Source of the DNA: Neoceratodus forsteri
Lineage: Eukaryota > Chordata > Ceratodontiformes > Ceratodontidae
Reading direction: 5' to 3'
DNA: 64,000 nucleotides
NCBI GenBank assembly: GCA_016271365.2
Contig: CM028131.1
Coordinates: 170,752,501 to 170,816,500 of the forward strand
The notes under the pieces were generated by a model that worked only from the letters and a program-made list of their open reading frames with translations, had not been told where the DNA came from and did no database searches. Below are positions 10,284 to 20,599 of this stretch, in pieces. The stretch's first letter is position 1; every line of letters starts with the position of its first letter. The translations under genes were made by a program, and so were the position numbers.

Positions 10284-11547
10284 TAGTGGTGGGCCAAGTG
10301 GGCTCAATCCATTCTGCGATGCGATTCACGGAGCAAAGGCGGAATTGCAGAGTGCTACGCAACGTGAAGCGAAGTACTTCACATTATAATGAGGAATGCA
10401 AAGTCCATTGGAAGCAATGACTTCACGCTACTCCACATGTCCAGGCCACTACTCTGCCAAATTTAAGGCGAAGAACATTGCAGGCAGTGCACTTCACCTC
10501 ACTTTGCCTTGTTTTTGAGCTTCAAAGGTGAATTTTGCAGTGATTCATGGGATTTAAGGTCACATGGGCTCTATATTGATCTGCACAGCCTCAGTTCATG
10601 GTAGTATGAGTAGGAATGAATAGGAGACAGTGTGCTCTGATAGCTGTCTGTGATAGGAATTTTGTAAAAGCTGTTCAAAAAACATTTTTGCTTTTTTGGG
10701 GGGGTCCAACTTTAGTTCATCAAACCCTCCTGTGCTCATATCATCGAGTGTTTTTGTTTTTGTGTGGATTTTGAATGTTAATTTACAACATTGAGTGTGT
10801 GTGGTGAAAGACAGTGAAAGTGTGCTTTGGGGGAGGGACATATCTGTGGTGTAGGTAGATTTAAGTTGAAGAAATAGTGATTTCTTAGTTTTTTGGTTAT
10901 ATTTTTGTTGTATAACTAACTGTGTTAATGTACACACAGTAATATTGTCAGTAATAGTAGACATTTTCTTGTTGTTTGTTGTGTGGATGTGGTGCAGCAG
11001 TTCATAAGTTCAGGTTTGTTTACATTATAAATTTACAATACGTAACGTGACATAGTACTGAATTTTTGCATTTGCGACGTATTCCTCGTTCAGCATTGTA
11101 CACAAACTGTTCTGTGTGTAAGTGTGTATGCAGTGTTGCGTGCATCAAATAATACACCTTTTACTGTGCCACAGACAAGTGTAATCGCAAGTGCAGCGGC
11201 GTGAACCTGCTATCCACTGCAGCTGCCTGATTTTGTACTGCGATAGTGGTATCTGTTCTTAGTTTTGCTGCTTGTAGTGCCTTAAAAATCAGCACTGTCT
11301 GCATTCAGTGCTCCCCCCACCCCAGCGTTCAAAATGTATTTTTTACCAGATTGGATTGTTTTTGTGACCTCGTCAGCACCACTGGTTACTGAAGTTGTTT
11401 TAATTCCATAATAGTCTCAGAGTAGTCTCTCATCTGTTGCTGAAGCCACTGTCGTTTATTTGGCTTTACATCCAGCGACCCTCCAATCAGATAGTAAACG
11501 TATCAAAATCTGAATTTGGTTATAACATTTGTGGTTGATCCCCCAAA
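10284..11547 (+). promoter_or_regulatory. hAT-1 left end and untranslated leader
   Basis: No coding frame is recognised for about 1.2 kb after the left terminus. The first 250 bases carry inverted and direct copies of short GAAGTG/CACTTC-type motifs, for example GTGAAGCGAAGTACTTCAC near 10363, that also occur at the right end (about 21025-21080). In hAT elements such subterminal repeats bind transposase. The rest is T/G-rich and presumably held the promoter and 5' leader; this is inference. Confidence 0.5.
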
Positions 11548-13190
11548 ATGCTTGCAAAGAGACATGCAAGCAAAGCTGTTTCTCACCATGGCAATGTTGG
11601 CAGTAAGATGGTCTGTGGGCGTGGTAGTAGTACGCAGACACAGAAGTGCATTGCTGATGTGAGGAAAGGTATTTCTCCTGCAATGTTTTTTACAGCCCAA
11701 TCAGTAGCTTCACTCATAGTTGGAGGAGATGATGTTTTCCCAGCCAGTGGTGTTAGTGTTACTGGTGTTAGAGGTGGTGCAGGTAGTATTAGTGTTATTG
11801 CATCAAGTTCTAATTCCAACCTGTGTACCGTGTCCAAAAATATTGAGTGTGAAGTGGGGAGGAGGGGAAGGTGGCCCTGCAGGGGGACCTGGAGGCTCTG
11901 GAAAGATGGTCTAGAAAGTGGAAGCTGAGGTTCAATGCAGGGAAATGCAAGGTACTCCACCTGGGGGCCAGAAACCCAGGCCAAGTGTACACCCTGGGGG
12001 GGGAATACTACAAGTCTCAATGGCTGAGAGGGACCTGGGGGTGGTGGTGGATGTCAAGATGAACAACTCTGAGACTTGTAGAAGGGCAGCAGCCAAGGCC
12101 AACAGGATGCTGGGATGCATCGCTAGGGGATCACCTCCAGAAGGAGGAAGTGATACTCCTCTGTATAACTGCTTGGTGAGGCCGCATCTTGAGTACTGCG
12201 TGCAGTTTGGAGCCACACTTAAGAGGGACATTAACCTCCTGGAGAGGGTCCAGGAGAGGCAACCAAAATGATTTGGGGCTTGGGGGACAGGACCTATGAG
12301 GAGAGGCTCGAAGAGCTAAATATGTACACATTGGAAGAGAGAAGGGACCGGGGGGACATGATAGAGGTCTTCAGGTACATGAAGAGGGTAAATAGGGGAG
12401 GAACAGTCAGGGTGCGTCGAAGGAAGAAGGAGGAAGGGGCCACTAGAGGGCATGGGTGGAAGCTGGAGGGGGGAAGATTCAGGGGAGAAAGGAGGAGGTG
12501 CTACTTCACTGAGAGGGTGGTGGAGCCATGGAATGCACTACCTAGGGGGCTGGTGGAGGCAGAGACAGTGGAGGGGTTCAAGAGGGGGTGGGACAGGTAC
12601 AGGGGAAGGGTTCAGGAAGCAAAATCCAATGCAGCAAGAATATCTGGAACTGGGAAGGGAGAAGCCAGAGAAGGTGAGGGGGACAGCAAGGTCAGCACCC
12701 AGGGTGGGAGCTGACCAAACGAGCAGACACGAAAGACCGTTAGGCCTATTCTGCTGGCATTTTAGTATGTTAGTATGAAGCAGTGCAAGTGAGTGGCAGC
12801 GTAGATGATGTCATACTTCCCAGTAACATCCCAGTAATTAAACCTGAGGATTCTGATGATCATGTCAACAATAGCATACAATGTGATATTCCGTCCACCG
12901 TGACACTTAATGTCACTCATTTTCCATGCAGTGATTCACAGTGTGGTGGAAAAATATCAGGTGATGCTGATGTAGATGCCGATGATGAATGTGATGATGA
13001 TGATGATGATGATGTTGCCGTTGTTGCAACGTGAGTCCACGTGCTAGCATCCAAGCAGAAGATGTGGATGTGTGTGACGTTGATGAACATGATGATGATG
13101 TAATTGACCCCAGTTGGGAACCGGAGAAAAATAAATTAAAAGTGGCTGTGTCTGAGTCTGTTTGCAGGAATCCCCCCTGTAAAAACTTGT
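11548..13190 (+). pseudogene. hAT-1 ORF N-terminal acidic region, interrupted by CR1
   Basis: An open frame starts MLAKRHASKAVSHHGNVG at 11548 and runs to the CR1 insertion at 11854. It resumes without a frame change after the insertion (12781 onward) and leads into a very acidic stretch, ISGDADVDADDECDDDDDDD, ending at a stop at 13034. A second frame, from 13031, carries EDVDVCDVDEHDDD and DPSWEPEKNK up to about 13190. This is probably the N-terminal extension of the transposase upstream of its BED finger. GTGAGT at 13031 could be a splice donor, in which case the frame change would be an intron artefact. Function unknown; acidic leader regions are seen in other ZBED-type proteins. Confidence 0.55.
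11855..12780 (+). pseudogene. 5'-truncated CR1 inserted in hAT-1
   Basis: The C-terminal CR1 ORF2 is well preserved: LERWSRKWKLRFNAGKCKV, MLGCIARGS, LVRPHLEYCVQFGATLKRD (about 12170), then a long open frame 12268-12714 with YEERLEELNMYTLEERRDRG, RGDMIEVFRYMKRVNRG and FTERVVEPWNALPRGLVEAE. The 3' tail GCATTTTAGTATGTTAGTATG ends at 12776. GAAG flanks the insertion on both sides (11851-11854 and 12777-12780). It has fewer breaks than the CR1 at 8869-10283, as expected if it is younger than the hAT it sits in. Confidence 0.88.
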
Positions 13191-13235
13191 GATCTACCAG
13201 TTTTAGTTGATGATGATGATGACCCAGTAATCAAT

Positions 13236-15733
13236 ATGATAGGTAGTTGTTGTGGTCAGTTGCAGTCCAGGTGTTCAGTGCCCGAAACATCACGTGCCCC
13301 TCCCCCCACTTCAGTGCTTAAAATAACAGACTTAAATAAGCCACATCATGGACATGTTAAAAGCAGAGCATCACAATCCCTTGTTTGGGATTTTTTTGTT
13401 CAAGATGCAAATGAAGATTCAGTTTCAATCTGCCAGGTTTGCCATGTGCGTGTGAGTCGAGGTAAAAAGGGGAGCCATCTGGACACAGAAGGACAGCATA
13501 CACATCTTAAGAATAAGCATTTGGCACTGTGCACCCAGCACAAGCTGGCAGCTAATACCACCACAGTGGGGCGTTCACCTACATCACTGGCAACCATAGC
13601 CAGCATGTTATCCCCTTCCATGACTGTTAAGCCCAGTAGGAAATTAAACATGTGCAGTACTGAGGTAATAAAAGCAGAGGATTACTACAGGCATGATGAG
13701 GTGGAGGACCATAATGACTTTGACATGTTGTCCAGTGCCCATAAGAGTAGCAGTTTTTGTGTGGTGGTGGTGGTGGTGAATGCAGTATGTCTAGTGCAAG
13801 TGGTACATCAACCCAGTTGGCAAATCTGGCAAAATAACAGCATTTCTGGGTTGTCATCATCACCTGTGCAACCGTCATCATCTAATGTCCACACTCCATG
13901 CCCTACCAATGCCATTCATCACAGAGCACAATCATTTGTGATCAACACACCCCGTGTAAAACGTTTAAGTTAGCCCACGTTATAGAGTGTTTTTATGCAT
14001 AAGCTGAAGTACCCCCCAAATCATACAGTGTCACATGAACTCAATGCTGCTGTAGCGGAATTGCTGGCAATTGATCTTTTGCCCTTCTCCTTTGTAGAGA
14101 ATTATGTGTTCTGGCGGTTTGCTGCACGTGCCTGTCCAAAATGAAAAGTCTCATCCAGGACATACTTTTCTACTCTTGCTGTCCGCGAATTGTTCCGCAC
14201 TGTGTCCGACTCAGTAAGATATGCCCTTCAACATTCCTCCTCTCCATTCATCCATTTAAGTATGGATATGTGGACAAGTGGCAAAACAGTGGGGAGTTCA
14301 TGTTTGTGTATAACTGCACACTGGGCACAGGGGCCGGGGGTTGTTTGTGATTTTGGCAGTGTGAATAATCAGTGCAGTAAGGTGGATTATCATGGTAGCA
14401 ATCTTACAGGAATTCTACAGCATGCAAAGATTGCTATGTGCAGTGTGACCTGTTCACACACTGGCGAGAACATGTTGGACGTGGTACTGACTGAAACTGA
14501 CAGATGGCTAAACCCTCTGTCCCTGAGAGCTGGGTTCATAGCAAGTGACAAAGGGTCAAATGTGGTGAAATGCATCACGAATGGTGTTTTTTTTCATGTT
14601 CCATGCATGGCCCACTGTTTAAATCTTGTGGTTCAGGGGTTTTTGCAGCTCCCTGATATAAAGGAAATGCTGACCATTGCACAACATATCTGCTCTCACT
14701 TTTCAAGAGCTGGAAAGGCCCGTCATCAACTGCGGCAGTTGCAGTTACAAAACAGCCTGCCTCAGCATCGCTTGAAGCTGGAAGTTGTCACCCGATGGAA
14801 CTCCACTTGGCAGAGAGGTTGTATGAACAATACAAAGCCATCTCAGAATATCTTGTTATGCACACTAGCCGTGACAGTTCTGGGGCCTCCATGTCTATGA
14901 TGACTGAACAGTGGCACCTCATGGACTCTGTAATAACAATTTTGAGGCCTATTGAACATGCCACACAGGCAGTGAGTGGCGAGTCTGCCTCCATTAGCCA
15001 ATCAAATCCACTGCTGTGAGTGCTGAGGCAGACATTGGTGAATGTACAGCATAGCCTTGATATTGCCAGAGACAGTGGTAGCAGTATGTTGCTGCAACAC
15101 ATGCTCACAGTATTCGACCAGAATCGTCAAGTTGTGAGCATTCAGCGTAGTGACAACTTTGCCATAGCAACAATGCTGGACCCACAATACAAACTTGGAA
15201 TTGCATCAGTACTGGAGGGAGGGCCTGAACAGGTAAAAAATATCAGTGGTCAACTGGTGCGCTTGGTTCATGGGGCACAGAAGTCATGTGCCAAAGTCAG
15301 CAAACCTCAGCAGCACAATCTGGCTGAAGGTGTACCTGGAGGGCCATCAAGCATATCCTGAAAGAGGAAGGGGACTGCAGTTCCAGGTAGTCTGTCATCC
15401 AAAGTGGCTGGCGTCAACCCGTTTTGGGAGGCTTTGTCTCAAGTGGGCATTTGTGAAATAAATGATTTGGGAGAACAGGATGATGCATCAACAATTGGAC
15501 TTAGTGTGGCACAGAGAATGGTTGAGTCATATTTGTCTGAAAACAGGCATCTGACAATAACTGAAGATCTTCTTTTGTACTGGAGTGGAAAGGTCAGTAA
15601 ATGGCCAGAGCTGACTGCAGTGGCACTGAAGTACCTCACATGCCCACCCTCCAGTGTAAGTGTTGAGGGTATTCAGCTCAGCAGGTGCAATAGTCAGGGA
15701 TTGTCAGACAAACCTGCCTCCTACAAATGTTAG
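13236..15733 (+). pseudogene. hAT-1 transposase (BED finger, RNase H-like core, dimerisation domain), broken
   Basis: The BED zinc finger lies near 13380-13540: LVWDFFVQDANEDSVSICQV with C-x2-C and HTHLKNKHL ligands. The catalytic core starts after a frame change at about 13995. The first acidic residue is in LSMDMWTSGK (about 14255), the second in FIASDKGSNVVK, followed by the CMAHCLNL box (about 14605) and RWNSTW (about 14795). The glutamate region is EHATQAVSGESAS (about 14955), followed by IATMLDPQYKL (about 15165). The C-terminal dimerisation domain reads LLLYWSGKVSKWPELTAVAL to TCPPSSVSVE (about 15570-15670). The enzyme would cut at the element ends and insert with 8-bp duplications. 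Four or more frame breaks or stops (for example at 13971, 15019 and 15361) suggest it is inactive. Confidence 0.9.
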
Positions 15734-16007
15734 TTTGCTAACTTTCATTAAAATTAATGAGAGGCACATACCAGCAGAGACTGCAACCTCGGTATTTGTA
15801 CCCTGGCCTAGTCATGGTGGTCTTGCTGATGTGGAAATGGAGCATCCTGGTGGCACTGGCAGTGGCTGCCTGAAATGGCCCACCACTGATGTAGATGATG
15901 ACACAATGGAGAAAGAATTTCCCAGTGGTCAGACTTCAGACATCGTTGACTGTGAGGACAGCTTTCTTTATGAGGATGATGATGTGGTTAATGTTGGCAG
16001 GTTTTAA
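15734..16007 (+). pseudogene. frame-shifted tail after hAT-1 transposase
   Basis: A plus-strand frame (open from about 15660) continues to a stop at 16007 with an acidic end (DVDDDTMEKEF, EDSFLYEDDDVVNVGRF). The acidic composition resembles the N-terminal region of the same gene, so this is probably the natural transposase C-terminus displaced by a frameshift rather than a separate gene. It ends about 20 bases before the minisatellite. Confidence 0.4.
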
Positions 16008-16027
16008 CTGAAGTTTTTAAAAGGCAG

Positions 16028-16575
16028 TGTGCCCCCCTGGACCACCACCACTGGGAATGATGTTAGCTACTGTCACCATGAGTCTGTCTGCCCCCTGGAC
16101 CACCACCACCAAGACTGATGTTAACCACTGCCACGATGAGTCTGTCTGCACCCCGAACCATCACCACCACCTGGACTAATGTTAGCCACTGCCACCATGA
16201 GTCTGTCTGACCCCCGGACCACCACCACTGGGACTGATGTTAGCCACTGTCACCATGAGCCTGTCTGACCCCCGGACCACCACCACCAGGACTGATTTTA
16301 GCCACTGCCACCATGAGTCTGTCTGACCCCTGGACCACCACCACCGGGACTGATATTAGCCACTGCCACCATGAGTCTGTCTGCCCCACAAACCACCACC
16401 ACCACCGGGATTAATGTTAGCCACTGCCACCATGAGTCTGTCCATCCCCCAGACCACCACCACCGGGACTTATATTAGTCACTGCCACCATGAATCTATC
16501 TGCCCCCTGAACCACCACCACCACTGGGACTGATGTTAGCCACTACCACCACTGAGCCTGATTCTGTCCAGACCA
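16028..16575. repeat. 59-bp minisatellite, about nine units
   Basis: Tandem units of 57-62 bases. Each contains a CCCC..GACCACCACCACC start, then GGGACTGATGTTAGCCACTG, then GCCACCATGAGTCTGTCTG. Units vary by substitutions and by one or more CAC triplets in the CACCACCACC run, which explains the length spread. The array begins 21 bases after the transposase-tail stop codon and ends as a degenerate GACCACCACATCCATC. Confidence 0.9.
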
Positions 16576-16584
16576 CCACATCCA

Positions 16585-17184
16585 TCAGCCAGAGACACAA
16601 AGCTTCTTAATATTTAAACCATAAAGTGAGTATGTGTACTTATGTTTGTTATGCTGCTTTACTTCCTTTAGTTGTATGTTTTGTTTTCTGTTGCTTTTCA
16701 GAGCCGCAATTGTAAAACAAATACAGTACACTTCTTTTGTTTCTTTTACAGGGTAACAAAAAAAGGCTCCATAGCTAAAACCTGTTGGGAATGGTACTGA
16801 AGCTGTACCGTACAGAGAGGAAGTGATGTAATATCCATGTGAAATCCATTCTGGTAAGTATAAAGATTTTATTTCATCCATTTCATTGTTTTTGTAAAGA
16901 CAGCAACAATTATTGCACACAGGTTGTGTTAGTTGACAAGATGTGTGTTTGAAATGTAACTTGACTTTAGGGATTGAGATCTGAGAACCAGGGAAGGACA
17001 CATAACAATTAAGTTTTAAGGAGTCATTAATTTCTTTTTTTAGGAAACATCCAGATGCTTTGTTGTTCTGATAAAGTGGCCTAATCCAAACAAGTTCTTC
17101 AACATCAGACCCCCAGGCTGGGGCGCACATGCAACACACAGAAATCGTTTCATTAGATGACCATGACATCATTAACAACCAGAC
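16585..17184 (-). CDS. unassigned open frame on the minus strand inside hAT-1
   Basis: A 197-codon open frame, unusually long for this AT-rich DNA. It contains protein-like stretches such as GSDVEELVWIRPLYQNNKAS, SFPGSQISIPKVKLHFKH, LYLPEWISHGYYI and PFPTGFSYGAFFCYPVK, and many cysteines. I recognise no family. The frame opens just after a stop near 17184 with no good ATG context (a TTG comes first), so it is more likely an internal exon than a complete gene. A possible upstream exon is at 17294-17434 on the same strand. It may belong to the same minus-strand transcript as the BED-finger frame at 19747-20583. It could also be chance. Confidence 0.3.
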   Translation of the reverse strand, partial: VWLLMMSWSSNETISVCCMCAPAWGSDVEELVWIRPLYQNNKASGCFLKKEINDSLKLNCYVSFPGSQISIPKVKLHFKHTSCQLTQPVCNNCCCLYKNNEMDEIKSLYLPEWISHGYYITSSLYGTASVPFPTGFSYGAFFCYPVKETKEVYCICFTIAALKSNRKQNIQLKEVKQHNKHKYTYSLYGLNIKKLCVSG

Positions 17185-17293
17185 TCAAGAAGGATGCAGA
17201 TGAAATCGGTGAAGAAGTAACAAAATAAGAAACCATTACAGACAAACCTGCAAATATTCTTCCCCCCACCCCAAAAAAAAAAAAAGTACTTAC

Positions 17294-17434
17294 CTTCATG
17301 TGCTTGAGAGTTATCCAGTGAAAATTTCTACGCAAAAAGTTCTCATTGAGCACTGGAATGTGCACACCAACAGTATCTGTGACCTGTGATACAGAACAAT
17401 ACCATGGGTACATGTCCATGTCAACCCCCCTCAC
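17294..17434 (-). CDS. candidate internal exon, minus strand, inside hAT-1
   Basis: On the minus strand a 141-base open segment is preceded by TTTCTGTATTTTGTAG (a good splice acceptor, ending at 17435) and followed directly by GTAAGT (17293-17288, a consensus donor). It is an exact multiple of three and encodes MDMYPWYCSVSQVTDTVG and HIPVLNENFLRRNFHWITLK. No family is recognised. I could not find a next acceptor that keeps the 16585-17184 frame open in phase, so the model is incomplete. Confidence 0.35.
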
Positions 17435-17589
17435 CTACAAAATACAGAAATATATATCTATATATATCAACTCACCAAGGCTACTATTAGTGTACAGACA
17501 AAGGGCACCCTTCCATCCAGCTGAGATGATCACATTGCATTTGCTCGAATCGCAGCACACATTGGACCAGCAACAGTTCACTCACGGTC

Positions 17590-18040
17590 ATCATTTTATT
17601 CTGGGGCACTGCACACATGAGTGATTGTGCAATAAATTCTGGGGGACTTTGCATGCGGTGTAATGAATCCATTTCGCTTACTTGGCACTTGTCAATTTTC
17701 TGGACACCAGGCAGATGCATTTTGGGCATGCAGAAAAAATCTGGGGACTCTGTGTGACCACTGCGTGCATGAGTGACTGCGCAATAAATTCTAGGGAACT
17801 TTGCATGTGGTGTGATGATCCCATTTCACTTCCTTAGCACTTGTCAATTTTCTGGACACAAGGCAGATGCATTTTGGGCATGCAAAAAAAATCTGGGGAC
17901 TCTGTGTGACCACTGTGCACATGAGTGACTGCGTAATAAATTTTAGGGGACTTTGCATGTGGTGCGACGATCCCATTTCACTTCCTTAGCATTTGTCAAT
18001 TTTCTGGACAGAAGACAGATGCATTTTGTGTGTTGTGATT
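17590..18040. repeat. 152-bp minisatellite, three units
   Basis: Three tandem copies with a period of about 152 bases; landmark CATGAGTGA at about 17617, 17769 and 17921. Shared blocks are GGGACTTTGCATG, CACTTGTCAATTTTCTGGAC, GGCAGATGCATTTTGGGCATG and AATCTGGGGACTCTGTGTGA. The third copy decays after 18020. No coding content is convincing; short open frames on either strand simply follow the repeat. Confidence 0.9.
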
Positions 18041-18645
18041 GTGAGCACATAATGTCATACTTAAATTATAAATTAAAGCAGCATTGCAACAATGTGCTGA
18101 CAATTTTGACCTATACTTTTTTATTCTATTTTACATTGCCAGCCACTAGTTACCTCCTGACTTGTATGATACCCTTCTTTTCACAATTTGTGTCTGCTTT
18201 ACTACTTTTTATCATGTCTGAAAATAAAAAAGGAGTACACCATTTAATATTGTTCTGACCAGGTTCTTATCACTATTTGCAGCTGTTTTTGAACAACTGC
18301 TGTTCTGTGAGGTCATAAAACACTGCCTGCTGCATAATTGTTAATTTGACAACCGAAGTAATATATAACAACTGATGAAGAAAAACAGCACAAAATACTG
18401 ACAAAGACCTGGTCTGCACCGTATTAAAAGGAGTGCTCCTTTTATTATCTCAGACATGAAAAAAGTACTAAAGCAGACTCAAATACTGGAAAAAATAGTA
18501 TCATACAAGTCAGGATGTAAGTAAAGTGACAATTTAAATTAGCATAAACAATTATAGGTCAACATTTTCAACAGATTGTTCTACTGCTGCTTTAAAGAGA
18601 TTCACCAAGTTACATAGCTATGGATGGTACTGCACCCAATATGTT
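18041..18645. other. no gene recognised (inside hAT-1)
   Basis: AT-rich DNA with no protein-like frame or named repeat. Confidence 0.5.
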
Positions 18646-18647
18646 GG

Positions 18648-19131
18648 TGCCTAATCTCCAGGAGAATCTTTGTTGCTCCACATGTCCTTAAATAGTGCAA
18701 TACTTTTCTGGCAAAAACGTTCGTAATTTTGGTAAACTGGGTCCCAGTGGTCTTCCCGTTCTGAAGAACCGCCTAGTTCTGCCCCCACGCTCAGCAATGT
18801 TGTGGTGAAACATGGGCAAGTTTCGGCTAACAAGAGCCTTGTAAGGGGAAACGTGCCCATGTTTTACCACAAACTGACCTTTATAACATAAAGAAACATT
18901 CAGAAAGCTGGTGGCCATTCATTATAATGGAGCATGCCCCCCGTGCTCTCCCTGGCATCACATCATAAGATTGCTGAGCACGGTGGCGGAACTTGGGTGG
19001 CTCTTCAGAACAGGAAGTCCTCTGGGACCCGGTTTACCAAAATTCTGAGCATTTTTACCAGAAAAGTATTGCACTATGGAATGTAAGGACATGTGGAGCT
19101 AGAAAGATTACCCTGGAGGTAAGGCACCCAT
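18648..19131. repeat. large foldback, about 170-bp arms plus inner palindrome
   Basis: The left arm (about 18649-18810) and right arm (about 18965-19128) are imperfect inverted copies: GGTGCCTAATCTCCAGG against CCTGGAGGTAAGGCACC, CTCCACATGTCCTTA against its complement near 19085, and CAATACTTTTCTGG against CCAGAAAAGTATTG. In the loop, GTGGTGAAACATGGGCAAG (from about 18802) and GTGCCCATGTTTTACCAC (from about 18854) form a second inner stem. No target duplication could be fixed. It is non-coding despite a 69-codon open frame on the left arm. Confidence 0.85.
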
Positions 19132-19165
19132 ATAAGGAGCATGTATGACTGTATGTGCATGTATA

Positions 19166-19592
19166 TATTTAAAGGGAAGCAGTCAGCAACAGGAGCTCCT
19201 GCGTCCTGCCCAGTGCAAGGCTTACCCTCTGGTTAAGTCTTTCAAGTATGTTGCAGCATTTTTCTCATGCTGCAACATACTTTAATTTAATAAAAAGATG
19301 GTGGACGCTATGGGGGCCTCATTATGTGTAAAGGAAAGGTGCGGCAGAGACGCACCATGTGCTTCAAATACTTTTGTATTGAAGCGCATGTTGTATCGCC
19401 ATTGCACCTTTACACATAATGGAGCCCCCATAACATCTGCCATACTTCTGAGTTGCTGACATTTCTCTAGTACAATAAAGTATGTTACAGTGTGAGAAAA
19501 ATGCTGCAACATACTTAAAAGGTTTAACCAGAAGTAAGCCTTGCAGGGGGCAGGATGCAGGCACTCCTGTTGCTGACTGCTTCCCTTTAAAC
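19166..19592. repeat. large foldback, about 200-bp arms
   Basis: The arms begin TTTAAAGGGAAGCAGTCAGC and end GCTGACTGCTTCCCTTTAAA. They match through CAACAGGAG, GCAAGGCTTAC, AAGTATGTTGCAGCATTTTT, TTATGTGTAAAGG and the central CTTCAAATACTTTTGTATTG region. The left arm also contains its own hairpin (AAGTATGTTGCAGCATTTTT against the inverse 19 bases later). The terminal TTTAAA may include the target site. It lies only about 35 bases from the foldback at 18648-19131. Confidence 0.85.
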
Positions 19593-19746
19593 TAATACTG
19601 TGGCCTTCCCTCTGTCTGGTATTAAACAAACAAAACACAAAACAATACAGCAGTGGGGGGGAGGTGTGTGTAGAAAACAAAACCTAATGCTCGATCCCAT
19701 GATGTTCCTGCAGCAGATGAAGTATCAACACTATTTGCAGTTGCTC

Positions 19747-20583
19747 TTACTCTATCTGCTTCATCTGCTGCTGGACAGCACCCATCCTCTGATTGCCTTC
19801 CTCCATCACAGCCCACAGCAGTGCTATATCTGCCTGTGCTGCAGGCATTGTGGTGGGGTCCACTGCAGTGGGAGGAAAGCCAGGTAGTGGTGGTGGTGAG
19901 GGTGGTGCTGGTGGTAGTGGTGGGGGTAGTGGTGGAGCAGAAGCTGCTGCTGTGGCCCTTCTCCTGCTCTGGTGATGCACAGCAGCAGCACCTGCTGCCA
20001 CTGCCACAGAAGGGCCAGCAGGTGGAGGCCTGGCTCGTTAGGTGGCAGCCTGCCACACCACCTTGTGGTGGTTAAGCATGTGTGTCCTCTGGCTCCCAGT
20101 CCTCAGAAGTGTCCCCCTGGGGCCACGGCGCACCTCCACACTACAAAGCAGGCACACCACAATGCTCCTGTGCCCCCTGACACAGTTGAAAAACTGCCAG
20201 ACTATCGAGCTGTGGGAGGCACCAGGCAAAACAGGGGCAGATGTATTGCCAGCAGCACTGTCACACACCTGGGGGGGCTCCACCTGCTGCTGTGGAGTGG
20301 GAGGTGGTGCTGCTGGAGCTCCTGCAGCTGATACTGGTGGTGGTGATGGCAGCAGTGGACTTGCTGGATGTGGCGGTGGCACTGGTAGTGCTGCTGCTTC
20401 CGAAGAGGGGGCAGGACCAAATAATTGGAAGTGGTCCAGCGAAACCCACCCAAGCTGACCCCCAATTGTCCGCACTCCCCTCTGGACACCACGGGCCACA
20501 GACTGTCCCTGGTCCATAACCCAACAAAACTCTCCTTCCCTCTCCACTCCAACGCATCTTGCGACGACGATGACTGACTTCAC
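19747..20583 (-). CDS. BED zinc-finger protein, minus strand near hAT-1 right end
   Basis: The frame opens at 20583 (MKSVIVVARCVGVERE) and carries a proline-rich linker. A BED-type finger follows: SSIVWQFFNCVRGHRSIVVC, then LLCSVEVRRGPRG, then QRTHMLNHH, with C-x2-C and H-x4-H ligands and the leading W and F of the BED fold (about 20235-20065). One frame break near 20040 is followed by RATAAASAPPLPPPLPPAPP and a C-terminal helical segment, LLWAVMEEGNQRMGAVQQQM, ending at a stop at 19747. Total is about 275 residues with no transposase core. It faces the transposase gene and would be transcribed inward from the right terminus. It may be an accessory DNA-binding partner or an inhibitor; that role is inference. 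Confidence 0.6.
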
Positions 20584-20599
20584 ACACAGTCACAGACAG

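Noticed and set aside
10284..10299. hAT start one base earlier (CTAGTGG) to mimic the usual CAG start
   Set aside because: It would shorten the perfect 8-bp duplication to 7; the 8-bp match decides for TAGTGG.
16028..18040. CRISPR-like array from regularly spaced repeats
   Set aside because: Units are contiguous tandem repeats without unique spacers, in a eukaryotic transposon.
18651..18918. 69- and 76-codon frames on the minus strand
   Set aside because: They lie within one arm of a foldback and have no partner or motif.
19793..20519. Plus-strand frames of up to 138 codons opposite the BED-finger frame
   Set aside because: They are antisense shadows of the GC-rich minus-strand frame and lack any domain signature.
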